Positions 1 through 9,091 of a stretch of DNA of 41,610 bases are shown piece by piece. The notes under the pieces are model-generated. The model searched no databases, was not told the DNA's origin, and was given only the letters and a program-made list of their open reading frames with translations. Source of the stretch: an uncultured Campylobacter sp. (GTDB lineage: Bacteria; Campylobacterota; Campylobacteria; Campylobacterales; Campylobacteraceae); assembly GCF_938017775.1 (NCBI RefSeq), contig NZ_CALIIU010000072.1, positions 1-41,610 of the forward strand, read 5' to 3'. Numbering within the stretch: the first letter of the stretch is position 1; the number at the start of each line of letters is the position of its first letter. Both the position numbers and the translations under genes were made by a program.

Positions 1-984
1 GCCGCCGAAGCCCAGACTAATTAAAATTTGAACTATCAGCATATGATAAAGATACGTACTATAAGAGAGATCTGTGCTTCTAGCTATCTTTAAATTTGTG
101 TAGGAAAAAGCCATGCTAAAGATCACTAACGCCAAAAGGAAAATTTGAAATACAGTAGAAATTTCCAAGCCTCTCTTATAATCTCCAAGCCCGTTTCCAA
201 ACTCTATAGCCGCAAAATAAAATATCAAATAGAGCGCAATATAATATAAGCCGTAGCCTACGAGATATTTTTTTATATCCAGCCAATAAAGCCTCATAAC
301 CATGCCGATGATAAATATCCACAAAAACGGCAAACATATAAGCTCAAGAAGCTTATTTAAATTTGAAGCGGAGTAAAAATTTTCATCGGCGATTGCGGGA
401 ATTATAATTGATGTAAAAAATAGGAAAACTAACAATAAATTTCTTATAATTGCTTTTCTAATACACAAAATAAATGGAAGGACGATATAAAACGATAACT
501 CGACGCTAAGCGTCCATAAAACGCCGCTCGGATAGGAGCTAAAAAAGCCGTCGTAATTATATAAAGCATCGTTTTTTATACCGATTATAGAGCCCGCTAT
601 GCCTGAGGCGGCAGTAATGGCATAGAGAACAAAGTATTCTATGTATTTTAATACCGAAATATCATTAAAATTTTTACCCACGTACATAGCTAGCTCAAGT
701 ACTAAAATATTTACGAATAGAGCCGGATATATCCTAAGCGCTCTTTTTATAAAATACTCTTTTAAATTCCCGCTATTTAAATAACTATCGGTAATTAAAA
801 ATCCCGAAACCAGAAAAAATAATGGGACGCCGGGAAATAGCCTAAGAAACTTATCCACGTGCCCCCCCCATAAAAGCGGTATTTTTAGCCATTCCGTCGA
901 GTGCATATATACCACTTGTAAAGCAAAAAGCAATCTAAAAAAATTCAGATGGTTATTTCTATCTATTGCTTTTTGAAAGCTCAT
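1..984 (-). CDS. Acyltransferase 3 family membrane protein, C-terminus beyond window
   Basis: The minus-strand frame is open from ATG at 984 to the window edge (328 codons, no stop). It reads as an integral membrane O-acyltransferase of the Acyltransferase_3 (OafA/YrhL) family, which transfers acetyl or similar groups to sugars of surface polysaccharides. Visible hallmarks are a histidine in the first hydrophobic segment (VVYMH, residue 28), the FFLVSGFLI segment near residue 56, the KRALRIYPA loop, the LWTLSVELSFY motif near residue 160, and many predicted membrane helices. The start overlaps the wecC stop as ATGA, so it is probably translated with wecC and modifies the same glycan. A G8 tract at codons 39-41 could switch it off by slippage; the present length is in frame. 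Family call is firm; substrate is unknown. Confidence 0.85.
   Translation of the reverse strand, partial: MSFQKAIDRNNHLNFFRLLFALQVVYMHSTEWLKIPLLWGGHVDKFLRLFPGVPLFFLVSGFLITDSYLNSGNLKEYFIKRALRIYPALFVNILVLELAMYVGKNFNDISVLKYIEYFVLYAITAASGIAGSIIGIKNDALYNYDGFFSSYPSGVLWTLSVELSFYIVLPFILCIRKAIIRNLLLVFLFFTSIIIPAIADENFYSASNLNKLLELICLPFLWIFIIGMVMRLYWLDIKKYLVGYGLYYIALYLIFYFAAIEFGNGLGDYKRGLEISTVFQIFLLALVIFSMAFSYTNLKIARSTDLSYSTYLYHMLIVQILISLGFGG
862..869 (-). repeat. G8 homopolymer tract inside acyltransferase gene
   Basis: Eight consecutive C on the plus strand read as G8 in the coding strand, across codons Trp39-Gly40-Gly41. Campylobacter surface-structure genes are known to phase-vary by slippage in G tracts of about this length. 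I saw no other G or C run this long in the window. In the sequence given the gene is in the ON frame; gain or loss of one G would shift the frame near the N-terminus. Confidence 0.7.
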
Positions 985-2171
985 TTACAAATTCCGCAAA
1001 AATCCAAAACTTCTTTTTCTATTTTTAGCCCTTTAAATTCCTTATGTCCGACCAAAAATACGATAATATCCGAAATTTCGATAGCCTTTTTATAATCCAC
1101 TATCTCAAAATCTTTGTGAACCTTGATATTAGGCTCTACAGCGACCACATCGACGCCGTCTACAATCAGGCGTCTGGTTATATTTAGCGCAGGCGACTCC
1201 CGCAAATCGTCGATGTCGGGCTTAAAAGCAAGTCCCATGCACGCGACTTTGGGTTTTTTGCCATTTTGCAGCTCAAATTTCAAAGCGGCGTTTTTGATCT
1301 TTTCTATGCTCCACTCGGCTTTGTGGTTATTGACCTCTCTTGCGGATTTGATCAGCCTCGCTTCGTAGCCGCCGGCATGGACGATAAACCACGGATCGAC
1401 CGCTATGCAGTGCCCGCCTACGCCGCAGCCCGGGTTTAAAATATTAACTCGCGGATGGCGATTTGCTAGCGAGATAAGCTCCCAAACATTGATGCCGAAT
1501 TTATCGCACAAAATGCTAAGTTCGTTTGCAAAGGCTATGTTTACGTCGCGGAAAGAATTCTCTGCAAGCTTTGACATCTCTGCAGTCTTAGAATCCGTCT
1601 GTAAAACGTTACCACTAACGAATTCTCCATAAAATTCCGCTATCTTTTTAGTAGCAATTTCTGTAGTTCCACCCACGATTCTATCGTTTTGCGTAAGCTC
1701 TTTTAAAATTTTACCTGGCAAAACCCTCTCCGGGCAATGAGCGATATAAATTTTAGAAATATCAACACCGCCATTTTTTAAAATTTCACCTATCTTTTCT
1801 GTAGTACCTACCGGCGAAGTGGATTCTAAAACGACCATATTATCGTCTTTTACATATGGTATTATCGATTTTGCCGCACTTATGACGTAGTCGATATTCG
1901 GAATGTATCCGTCTCGAAACGGCGTAGGGACGGCTATGATAAAAACGTCTGCGAAATCAGGTTTAACGTCCGCTTTTAAATTTCCGCTTTCTACGGATTT
2001 TTTTACAAGTTCCCCTAGTTCAGGCTCTACGATATGAATTTTGCCCTGATTGATCGTATCTACGACGCTTTGCACTACATCGACCCCGTGGATTTTATAG
2101 CCCTTGCTCGCTAAAAGCGCCGCCGTCGGCAGGCCGATGTATCCAAGACCTACTATACAAATTTTTTTCAC
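981..2171 (-). CDS. wecC: UDP-N-acetyl-D-mannosamine dehydrogenase (WecC type)
   Basis: NAD-dependent oxidation of UDP-ManNAc to UDP-ManNAcA for a surface polysaccharide. The N-terminal Rossmann motif GLGYIGLPTA is followed by the central helical domain and the catalytic-cysteine motif GCGVGGHCIAVDPW; the C-terminal UDP-binding domain contains GLAFKPDIDDLRESPA. I chose the GTG at 2171 (396 residues) because it places the Rossmann strand at the very N-terminus, has AAGGAA just upstream, and overlaps the wecB stop as GTGA. A longer frame starting at GTG 2207 would add twelve unlike residues inside wecB. It sits between wecB and an acyltransferase in one tight operon, which supports ManNAcA synthesis. 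A related UDP-sugar 6-dehydrogenase specificity cannot be excluded from sequence alone, but the wecB neighbour favours ManNAc. Confidence 0.88.
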   Translation of the reverse strand: MKKICIVGLGYIGLPTAALLASKGYKIHGVDVVQSVVDTINQGKIHIVEPELGELVKKSVESGNLKADVKPDFADVFIIAVPTPFRDGYIPNIDYVISAAKSIIPYVKDDNMVVLESTSPVGTTEKIGEILKNGGVDISKIYIAHCPERVLPGKILKELTQNDRIVGGTTEIATKKIAEFYGEFVSGNVLQTDSKTAEMSKLAENSFRDVNIAFANELSILCDKFGINVWELISLANRHPRVNILNPGCGVGGHCIAVDPWFIVHAGGYEARLIKSAREVNNHKAEWSIEKIKNAALKFELQNGKKPKVACMGLAFKPDIDDLRESPALNITRRLIVDGVDVVAVEPNIKVHKDFEIVDYKKAIEISDIIVFLVGHKEFKGLKIEKEVLDFCGICK

Positions 2172-3304
2172 AATGTTTCCTTCAAAAAATCGAGTATCCT
2201 TCCGCACGCTTTTCCGTCGCCGTAAGGACTGATGCTTTGGCTCATTTTATCATATCCGTCTTTTGAATTTAATAATTTTTGCGCTTCTTTTACGATATTT
2301 TCTCGCTTCGTTCCGACAAGCTTCACGCATCCTGCCCTTATCCCTTCGGGTCTTTCGGTAGTCTCTCTGATAACTAAAACGGGCTTGCACAGGCTCGGCG
2401 CCTCCTCTTGGATACCGCCGCTATCGGTTACTATCAGATATGCCTTGCTCATAAGATAGACGAAACTATCATACTCTAGCGGATCGATTAAAAATATATT
2501 CGGAATACCCGATAAAATTTCTCCCACAGGCTTTCTTACGTTTGGATTTAAATGCACGGGGTAAACGATGTCGATATTTTCATTTTTTAGCGCTATTTCA
2601 CGTAAAGCCTCACAAATATTAACAAAAGCTTCTCCGAAATTCTCTCGCCTGTGTCCCGTAACGAGAATAAATTTTCTATCACTAAGCTTATATTTGGCAT
2701 TTATAAAGGATAAAATTTTATTTTTTAGCAGCTCGTTGTTTCCGATTTTATCTATCGTCCACAAAAGTGCGTCTATGACAGTGTTGCCGCTAACAACTAT
2801 ATTTCTTGAATCTTTGCCTTCTTTTAATAGATTGTCTCTAGCATCGATGGTCGGCGCAAAGTGATATTTGGCTATCAAGCCGGTGATCTGCCTATTTATC
2901 TCCTCTGGAAACGGCGAATAGATATCGTGCGTCCTAAGACCCGCTTCGACGTGCGCCACATCGATCTTTTGATAAAATGCGGCTAGCGATACCGCGCTTG
3001 TCGTAGTCGTATCGCCGTGGACAAATACGATGTCCGGTTTGTAGCGCTCGAATATCCCGCGCATGCCGAGCAGCACCCCCGACGTGACGTCGTATAGATC
3101 CTGAGCCTGCTTCATTAAATTTAGATCAAAATCAGGCTTGATCTCAAAAAATTCAAGCACCTGATCTAGCATCTGTCTGTGCTGCGCCGTGACGCAAACC
3201 TTCACTTCAAATTCCGCGTACTTTTGAAATTCCTTTATCAACAAAGCCATCTTAATGGCTTCCGGGCGCGTCCCAAATACTATTAAAATTTTTCTTTTCG
3301 TCAT
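2168..3304 (-). CDS. wecB: UDP-N-acetylglucosamine 2-epimerase (non-hydrolysing)
   Basis: Interconverts UDP-GlcNAc and UDP-ManNAc, the step before WecC. The 378-residue protein from ATG 3304 has the family N-terminus KILIVFGTRPEAIKMA, the VHGDTTTT and HVEAGLRT motifs, the EINRQITG segment, the GHRRENFG motif and the DSGGIQEEAP signature near the C-terminus, at normal family length. The ATG at 3304 follows GGGGAG at good spacing; an in-frame start at 3346 would add 14 residues that do not resemble the family. It is the first gene of the wecB-wecC-acyltransferase operon, with about 150 bases upstream that should hold the promoter. UDP-ManNAcA is probably the product of the pair, for O-chain or capsule (inference). 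Confidence 0.93.
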   Translation of the reverse strand: MTKRKILIVFGTRPEAIKMALLIKEFQKYAEFEVKVCVTAQHRQMLDQVLEFFEIKPDFDLNLMKQAQDLYDVTSGVLLGMRGIFERYKPDIVFVHGDTTTTSAVSLAAFYQKIDVAHVEAGLRTHDIYSPFPEEINRQITGLIAKYHFAPTIDARDNLLKEGKDSRNIVVSGNTVIDALLWTIDKIGNNELLKNKILSFINAKYKLSDRKFILVTGHRRENFGEAFVNICEALREIALKNENIDIVYPVHLNPNVRKPVGEILSGIPNIFLIDPLEYDSFVYLMSKAYLIVTDSGGIQEEAPSLCKPVLVIRETTERPEGIRAGCVKLVGTKRENIVKEAQKLLNSKDGYDKMSQSISPYGDGKACGRILDFLKETL

Positions 3305-3453
3305 AAACTCCCCTAAATATCGATTTTTAACCGAATTTATCACCATAATTTTAATTAAATTTTGCTATATCGGCGCTTAGTGATACTTAGAATTACCTAT
3401 TTGTCGCTATTTGGATGGTATAAAATGTTCTTTGCTTTAAAGCTGGCTAAGAT

Positions 3454-4152
3454 TTATTTTAAATTATCAAAAAATTCCATCGCAAAATCATCAAAAATTT
3501 TACCTTTCAAATGCGCTTTACAAAATTCCACGATGAGTCCATGAAATAACACATACGTGCTGTTTTCGTTCTCCAGCTTATCTGCTTTTGCCGCCGCATC
3601 GCAGGGAAAATTAGCGAAATTTACAAACTCATAGATCCGCTCAAATTCCAGTTCGCCGAGCCACGCGCTAAGCTCGTCGTAACTTTCAAACTCATAGCCC
3701 AAAGCCCCGAGCAGCCGCGCCGAGTAGCTGTCCGCGACCATCACCGCGCGCTCGCACGCATAGCACAAGATCGCATCGCAGCTCTCCGCGCCGATCCCCT
3801 TGCGCGCTAGCAGCCACTCGCGGCTAACGCCCGATTTAAAGCTCTCAAAATCCCCAAAATCCGCGATTATCGCTTTGCAAAGCAAGCTTAGGCGTCTAGC
3901 TTTTTGATTATAAAATCCGCTTACTTTGATGATCTGCGCAAGCTCCGCTTCCTCTAATCCGGCGATGCTTTCTAGGCTCAAAAGCCCCTTACTACGCAGG
4001 TTTTGCAGTGCTGCATCGGCATTGCGCCACGCCGTATTTTGGATCAAAATCGCCCCCACGACCACCTCAAAGCTTCCAAACGCGGGCCACCAGCGAAAAT
4101 CCATGATTTTCACGGCGCGAAAAAGCGCGATAAAAAGCTCGGTCGCGCTCAT
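3454..4152 (-). CDS. magIII: 3-methyladenine DNA glycosylase, MagIII type (HhH-GPD)
   Basis: Base-excision repair glycosylase of the endonuclease III superfamily. The 232-residue protein resembles Helicobacter MagIII over its length: an early WWP motif, GAILIQNTAW, SGFYNQKARRL, the helix-hairpin-helix LLARKGIGAESCDAILCYA, then the catalytic aspartate in VMVADSYSARLL. No C-terminal cysteine cluster for an iron-sulfur centre follows, as in MagIII and unlike Nth. It would remove 3-methyladenine-type lesions. The start overlaps the preceding 41-codon ORF as ATGA, behind a strong GGAGG. It is the last gene of the long yajC-led minus-strand run, two genes after mfd, another repair gene. Confidence 0.78.
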   Translation of the reverse strand: MSATELFIALFRAVKIMDFRWWPAFGSFEVVVGAILIQNTAWRNADAALQNLRSKGLLSLESIAGLEEAELAQIIKVSGFYNQKARRLSLLCKAIIADFGDFESFKSGVSREWLLARKGIGAESCDAILCYACERAVMVADSYSARLLGALGYEFESYDELSAWLGELEFERIYEFVNFANFPCDAAAKADKLENENSTYVLFHGLIVEFCKAHLKGKIFDDFAMEFFDNLK

Positions 4153-4274
4153 CTCGCGCCTCCGAAATTTCTGGCGTCGTTTCTAAAATTTCGCGCAGTA
4201 GCGGCAGTTTGTCGCACGTATTTCGCTACCGCGATAAAATTTACGCCAAATTTAAATTCCCGCGCCGTATTCAT
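4149..4274 (-). CDS. Small 41-residue ORF bridging two genes, function unknown
   Basis: The ATG at 4274 overlaps the DUF815 stop as ATGA, and the TGA overlaps the magIII start, again as ATGA. It begins MNTAREFKFGVNFIAVAKYV and ends in a basic Asn/Arg-rich tail (RNFRNDARNFGGAR). No membrane segment, lipobox or known motif is seen. Its 3' end holds the GGAGG that serves magIII, so it may act mainly as a translational coupler. Exact stop-start overlap at both ends is what a translated cistron would show, but the sequence is short and A+T words of this genome could make it by chance. No homologue is recognised. Confidence 0.45.
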   Translation of the reverse strand: MNTAREFKFGVNFIAVAKYVRQTAATARNFRNDARNFGGAR

Positions 4275-5254
4275 TTGTCACCACCTTTTAAATTTGTAAA
4301 AAATTCCTCGCCAAAGCTCAAGAAAAACTGCTTTGCCACGCGGCCGCTACGGCTTGCGCGAAGCATCGCAAACTCACGCGCCTTTGCGTGCAGCGCGTCT
4401 AAATTTGCAGCAAAGCTCAAGCGAAATTCCGCCGCGCTCATACCTTGCGCAGCCGCAAAATAGGCATCTACGATCCCTAAATACTCCCGCATGCTCCCGC
4501 CGTAAAAGCTTAGCTGTAGCCCGAAGCGCTCACTCAGGCTGATTCGCTCGTTCGCCGCGTCGCTTAGGTGCAACTCGCCGCGGCTTATCTGCGCAGCGTC
4601 GTTGTCGCTTGCGCATTCGCCTACGATATGGCGACGGTTGGACGTCGCATACATCAGCACGTTACGCGGCGCGCGCTCCAGCGAGCCCTCTAGCAGAGGC
4701 TTTAGGTGCTTGTAGCCGCTCTCGCCGAGCTCAAAGCTCAAATCGTCGCAAAAGATGATAAATTTAAAGCTTGCTTCTCGGATCGCGTCGATTATATCCA
4801 CGAGATAGCCCAGATCGTCCCTGCCGATCTCGATAATCTTAAGACCCTGCGGGATAAATTTAGAAAAAACCGCCTTCGCAAGGCTTGATTTGCCGCAACC
4901 GCTCTCGCCCCATAACAACGCGTGGTTGGCGCTGCGGCCGCGCAGGAAGGCGTCCGTATTTTTTATAAGAGCCGATTTTTGGCTCTCTAGCCCCACAAGC
5001 GCGTCAATACCCGTGAAATCGATATCACGGACAATCTTTAGCGCCTTTTTATTTGCGCGAAAGACGGCGACCTGTACCGTGCGCCAATCAATCGCGCTAA
5101 AATCGCTGAAATAAATTTGCTCGCCGGTGCCGCTCTGCGCACTTTTTAGGACGGCTTGCGGCGCTAAATTTAAACCGCTCGCCGCGTCCAAATTTAACTC
5201 TTCGCTTCTGCTTTTGCTCGCGCTTTTTTTGATATTTTCATCGCAAGTTCGCAT
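4271..5254 (-). CDS. DUF815 family AAA+-type ATPase
   Basis: 327 residues. The N-terminal 80 or so residues are variable; the rest is a P-loop ATPase with Walker A GESGCGKSSLAKA, Walker B FIIFCDDLSFE, the sensor-like MYATSNRRHI and the LSERFGLQLSFY motif, all characteristic of the DUF815 family (predicted ATPases of unknown function). The start lies 17 bases inside the 3' end of mfd, so translation is probably coupled. The position between mfd and magIII hints at nucleic-acid metabolism, but this is only context. Family assignment is confident; the biological role is not known. Confidence 0.85.
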   Translation of the reverse strand: MRTCDENIKKSASKSRSEELNLDAASGLNLAPQAVLKSAQSGTGEQIYFSDFSAIDWRTVQVAVFRANKKALKIVRDIDFTGIDALVGLESQKSALIKNTDAFLRGRSANHALLWGESGCGKSSLAKAVFSKFIPQGLKIIEIGRDDLGYLVDIIDAIREASFKFIIFCDDLSFELGESGYKHLKPLLEGSLERAPRNVLMYATSNRRHIVGECASDNDAAQISRGELHLSDAANERISLSERFGLQLSFYGGSMREYLGIVDAYFAAAQGMSAAEFRLSFAANLDALHAKAREFAMLRASRSGRVAKQFFLSFGEEFFTNLKGGDK

Positions 5255-8198
5255 TTTTTAGCTCCCTTCGCAGATAGATCAAAATTTCATTTATCACGTC
5301 GTCATCGTCGCGCGTCTGTGCCTTTAATCGCACCTTATCGCCGTTTGCAAGGGTGATCAAGATATTTTCGTCCATGCTCGAAATCACGCGCAAGCCGAGC
5401 TTCGTAGCCAAAACTTTAATCATCATCACGTCGATAAATTGCTTAGTATAAATGTCCGCGCGCCCGAAGCGATCCTCGATCTCGCCGAAAATTTCAAGCA
5501 CTTCGCCCACCTCGGCGCACTTGCTAAGCCGCCTGTAAAGATCCAAGCGCAGGCGATCCTCTCTGATAAATTCCGAGTTTAAAAAGGCGTTTACGGAAAT
5601 TTTAAGCTCCACGCTCGCAGCGGCGCTCTTCCTGCTTAGCAGCTTGCCGATCTCCTCTTCGAGCATCTTTAGATAAAGCGAGTAGCCGATCGCTTCGATA
5701 TGCCCGCTCTGCGCCTCTCCGAGCAGATTCCCGCCGCCGCGAATCTCCAGATCGTGATACGCTAGCACCGAGCCGCTGCCCAAAAATGAGTTGCTCTCAA
5801 GCGCTACGAGCCGCTTTAGCGCGTCCTGCGTAAGGGCAGTTTTATCCTCGATCAAAAAGTAGCAAAAGCCCTGTTTGTTACTGCGCCCGACGCGACCGCG
5901 TAGCTGGTGCAGATCGGCGATACCGAATTTATCGGCGTTTTCGACGATGATCGTATTTACGCGCGGCATATGAATGCCGCTTTCTACGATGCTGGTGCAA
6001 AGCAGCAGATCGTATTCGCCCGCTACAAATTTTAAAATTTCATCCTCCGTAGTTTTAGCGTCGATCTTGGAGTGCAGGATCAGAATTTTAAGGCTCGGCA
6101 AAATTTCAAGCAGCTTCTTTTTGGCGCTTTGCATCGTCGCGATGTGGTTGTGGACGTAAAAAATCTGCCCGCCGCGTCGTAGCTCGCGCGAGATCGCCTC
6201 TTTTATGATCTTTTCGTCCCACTGCTTGACGAAGGTGCGCACGTCCAAGCGGTCCTGCGGCGGGCTAAGCAGCGTGGAGTAGCTTTTAATCGAGCTTAGC
6301 GCCATATTTAGGCTGCGCGGTATAGGCGTCGCGGACATACTAAGCAGGTGCGAGGCGGCGCTTTTCTCTTTGAGCCGCTCCTTTTGCTTAACGCCGAATT
6401 TATGCTCCTCATCGATGATTATGAGCCCTAAATTTGCGGGGTTTAAATTTAAAAGCGAGTGCGTGCCGACCACGACGATCGCCTCGCCGCTTTGCAGACG
6501 CTTTAAAATTTCACTTTTTTGCCTCGCGCTGCTAAAGCGATCGAGCTTAAAAACGGGAATTTCAAACTCCCTAAAGCGCTCGCTAAGCGTGGCGTAATGC
6601 TGAGAGCTAAGCAGCGTCGTAGGCACGAAAAACAGCACCGAATGCCCACTTCGGATGCAGGCAAAGATCGCATTCATCGCAACCTCGGTCTTTCCAAAGC
6701 CCACGTCACCGCTAAGTAGGCGATCCATCACCTTGCCGCTTTGCAGATCCGCCAAAATCGCGCTCACCGCCTTTTGCTGATCGCTCGTGTAACTAAATCC
6801 GCTCGCGCTTAAAAATTTCGCATAATCCGCGCTTTCGTTTTTGATGACGAGCCCTCGCACCAGCTCGCGCTTTGCCGCCAGTGCGATGATCTTTGAAGCG
6901 ATCGCAAAGAGCTTTTCGCGCACTCTCTCTTTAATTTTTGAAAAGCTCACCCTGCCCAGATGATCCAAGCTCACGGCGCCGCCGCTTGCGACGTAGCGAT
7001 CGATCTTATTTAGATACTCTACCGGCAGCAACAGCTTGTCGCCACCCTCGTAGAGCAGGGATACGAACTCCTTGCTGCGCCCCATCACCTCGATGAGCTC
7101 AAGTCCGTTAAATTTAGCGATACCGTGATCTTCGTGCACGACAAAATCGCCCACGTTTAGCTCATCCAGAGCCAAGCTCGATCTTCGCACGCGCTTTTTG
7201 GGCGCCGCTTTGTTTAGCGAAAGGATGATACGCTCGGCGCTTATTAAATTTACGACGAAATCCTCGCGTAAAATTTCGATATTGCTAAATCCGCTAAGAT
7301 CAAACGGCGCGAGCAGCGCGTCATTTCGCGCGATCAGCGTGATAGTCTCGCTGCGGTGGAATTCAAAAAATTCCTGCGACGGCGTCACGGCGAGGTCTTT
7401 AAATTTACGCGCCGCGGGCAGTACCTCGATCGCGTCTAAAAAATCCAAATTGCGCTCGGAAAAAATTTCATCCTTTTTGATCTCATGCAGCAAGACGCAA
7501 TCAAACGCCTCCGTGTAATCGACGAAGCCCTCGATAAACCAAAACCCGAGCGAGCCCAGATCGCGCGCTAGCGCGTCGCTGTCCGCGCGCGATATCTTTT
7601 CGCTCACGCTCTCAAACTCGTCCTCGCTTAAATTTGCCAAAAACGGTGCTATCTCGGCTTGCGAAAGCTCATCTTTTTCGCTTTTTTGCGTCGCGACGTC
7701 AAAGCGCCTGATACTCTCGACCGTCTCGCCGTCGAGCAGAATTCTAACCGCACTTTCACTCCCTACCGAAAAAACATCGATGATCTCGCCACGGAAGCTA
7801 ACCTCGCCCATACTTTCGACGATATCGCGCACATCGTATCCGAGGCGCAAAATTTCCTCTTTCAGCTCGCTTAAGTTTAACTCGCTTCCAAATTTTATAT
7901 TTAGCGAGCGCAGATGGCTTGCGGCGGGGAGTTTGTTTAGGATCGTGCGGACGGGAGAGATTAAAATTTTTTTGCCGCTTGCTTTGTAAAACGCGCTAAG
8001 AGCGGTGCTGATACCCGCAAGCTCGCCCGTGTAGCTGCGTAGATCCTCGCCAAAGCTCGCTCTAAAATCTGGCAGGCAAAAGACCGCGTAGCCCATAAAT
8101 TTAAGCACCTGCTCGCACGCCGCAGCCTCTTTATCGTCCTCGCAGATCAAAAGCTCTTTTTGGTTTTGCAAAAAGTATTCGTAAACCTCGGCTTGCAT
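5238..8198 (-). CDS. mfd: Transcription-repair coupling factor Mfd
   Basis: DNA translocase that dislodges stalled RNA polymerase and recruits nucleotide excision repair. The 986-residue protein has an N-terminal UvrB-like module, an RNA-polymerase interaction module near residue 350 (LNVGDFVVHEDHGIAKFNG), Walker A LLSGDVGFGKTEVAMNA near 495, the DEEH box near 595, the second RecA lobe ending in LRGRVGRSNKQGFCYFLI near 770, and a C-terminal TRCF domain. It is shorter than the roughly 1150-residue E. coli protein, as I recall for epsilonproteobacteria. ATG 8198 overlaps the stop of the upstream peptidase gene as TAATG. It overlaps the DUF815 gene at its 3' end by 17 bases. Confidence 0.97.
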   Translation of the reverse strand: MQAEVYEYFLQNQKELLICEDDKEAAACEQVLKFMGYAVFCLPDFRASFGEDLRSYTGELAGISTALSAFYKASGKKILISPVRTILNKLPAASHLRSLNIKFGSELNLSELKEEILRLGYDVRDIVESMGEVSFRGEIIDVFSVGSESAVRILLDGETVESIRRFDVATQKSEKDELSQAEIAPFLANLSEDEFESVSEKISRADSDALARDLGSLGFWFIEGFVDYTEAFDCVLLHEIKKDEIFSERNLDFLDAIEVLPAARKFKDLAVTPSQEFFEFHRSETITLIARNDALLAPFDLSGFSNIEILREDFVVNLISAERIILSLNKAAPKKRVRRSSLALDELNVGDFVVHEDHGIAKFNGLELIEVMGRSKEFVSLLYEGGDKLLLPVEYLNKIDRYVASGGAVSLDHLGRVSFSKIKERVREKLFAIASKIIALAAKRELVRGLVIKNESADYAKFLSASGFSYTSDQQKAVSAILADLQSGKVMDRLLSGDVGFGKTEVAMNAIFACIRSGHSVLFFVPTTLLSSQHYATLSERFREFEIPVFKLDRFSSARQKSEILKRLQSGEAIVVVGTHSLLNLNPANLGLIIIDEEHKFGVKQKERLKEKSAASHLLSMSATPIPRSLNMALSSIKSYSTLLSPPQDRLDVRTFVKQWDEKIIKEAISRELRRGGQIFYVHNHIATMQSAKKKLLEILPSLKILILHSKIDAKTTEDEILKFVAGEYDLLLCTSIVESGIHMPRVNTIIVENADKFGIADLHQLRGRVGRSNKQGFCYFLIEDKTALTQDALKRLVALESNSFLGSGSVLAYHDLEIRGGGNLLGEAQSGHIEAIGYSLYLKMLEEEIGKLLSRKSAAASVELKISVNAFLNSEFIREDRLRLDLYRRLSKCAEVGEVLEIFGEIEDRFGRADIYTKQFIDVMMIKVLATKLGLRVISSMDENILITLANGDKVRLKAQTRDDDDVINEILIYLRRELKNANLR

Positions 8199-9091
8199 TA
8201 TTTAAACCTTTCGATCTGGTGCTGCACGACGTTTGCGATCTCCTGCCACGATACGTTAGGCTCCAAGGTTGAGATATTTTTAAAATTCTGCGCGTTCCAG
8301 CTCATAAAATTTGCAGGATCGACGCTTTGAGCCAAAAACCTAACTTCGTAATGCAAGTGCGGACCGGTGCTGTAGCCGGTGTTACCGCTATAGCCGATGA
8401 GATCGCCCTTTTTAACCCAAGAGCCAGGCGTTACGACTGCGGAGCTAAGGTGGCCGTAGCGGGTCTCAAAACCGTAATTGTGCGATAAAATCACTAAAAT
8501 TCCATATCCGCTGCCACTGCCACCTGCAAACTGCACGAAGCCCTCTGCCGTCGCAAACACCGGAGTGCCCTCGCTCGCTCGCAAGTCGATGCCGTGGTGC
8601 ATCCTCATAACGCCGCTGATCGGATGAGTGCGCATCCCAAAAGGGCTAGTGACGCCACGATACTGCATCGGAAGTCCGTTAGGCACAGCGCTAAGAATCG
8701 CACTCGCCGTTTTTTCGCTAGCTGCAATGTGCGCGCCGGAGCCCTTTTTGCGCTCCTTTTTCATCTCATTCATCGCAAGCATTACCTGAATATCACTATC
8801 CAGTCCGCCTCCATCGTCCTCGCGTCCGTCCAGCTTGGCAAGCACCTCCTCGTTTTTGCCCTCAAGCGCGATATTTTGCTCTTTAAGCGCGAGATTCTCG
8901 GCGTATAGGGTTTTGTTCAGCTCCTTTAAATTTGAGCGGTCGCTAGCGAGTTTAAATATCGCAAAAAACAGAACGAGCAGAAAAATTATGAAAAACGCGG
9001 ATAAAATTTTAAGTTGAAATCTAAAATTTTCGCCAAAATACAGCGTCTTGGTGCCAAAGTGATCGCTTAGGGTGAGTTTAGTTTTAGCCAC
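8198..9091 (-). CDS. M23 family peptidoglycan endopeptidase, membrane anchored
   Basis: Cell-wall hydrolase acting in the periplasm. A single membrane helix (about residues 27-48) is followed by a coiled-coil-like stretch, a linker and a complete LytM/M23 domain: HHGIDLRA (zinc His and Asp), YGHLS and HLHYEV are all present, so it should be catalytically active. The neighbourhood mfd-M23-folC matches my recollection of the C. jejuni locus with Pgp3, a DD-endopeptidase/carboxypeptidase needed for helical shape; that identification is inference. I prefer the GTG at 9091, which overlaps the folC stop and has GAGG upstream; a TTG at 9103 is an alternative, four residues longer. Confidence 0.88.
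   Translation of the reverse strand: MAKTKLTLSDHFGTKTLYFGENFRFQLKILSAFFIIFLLVLFFAIFKLASDRSNLKELNKTLYAENLALKEQNIALEGKNEEVLAKLDGREDDGGGLDSDIQVMLAMNEMKKERKKGSGAHIAASEKTASAILSAVPNGLPMQYRGVTSPFGMRTHPISGVMRMHHGIDLRASEGTPVFATAEGFVQFAGGSGSGYGILVILSHNYGFETRYGHLSSAVVTPGSWVKKGDLIGYSGNTGYSTGPHLHYEVRFLAQSVDPANFMSWNAQNFKNISTLEPNVSWQEIANVVQHQIERFK

Noticed and set aside
2172..2207. Longer WecC N-terminus from GTG 2207
   Set aside because: Adds twelve residues inside wecB before the Rossmann strand; GTG 2171 has a better RBS and a GTGA overlap.
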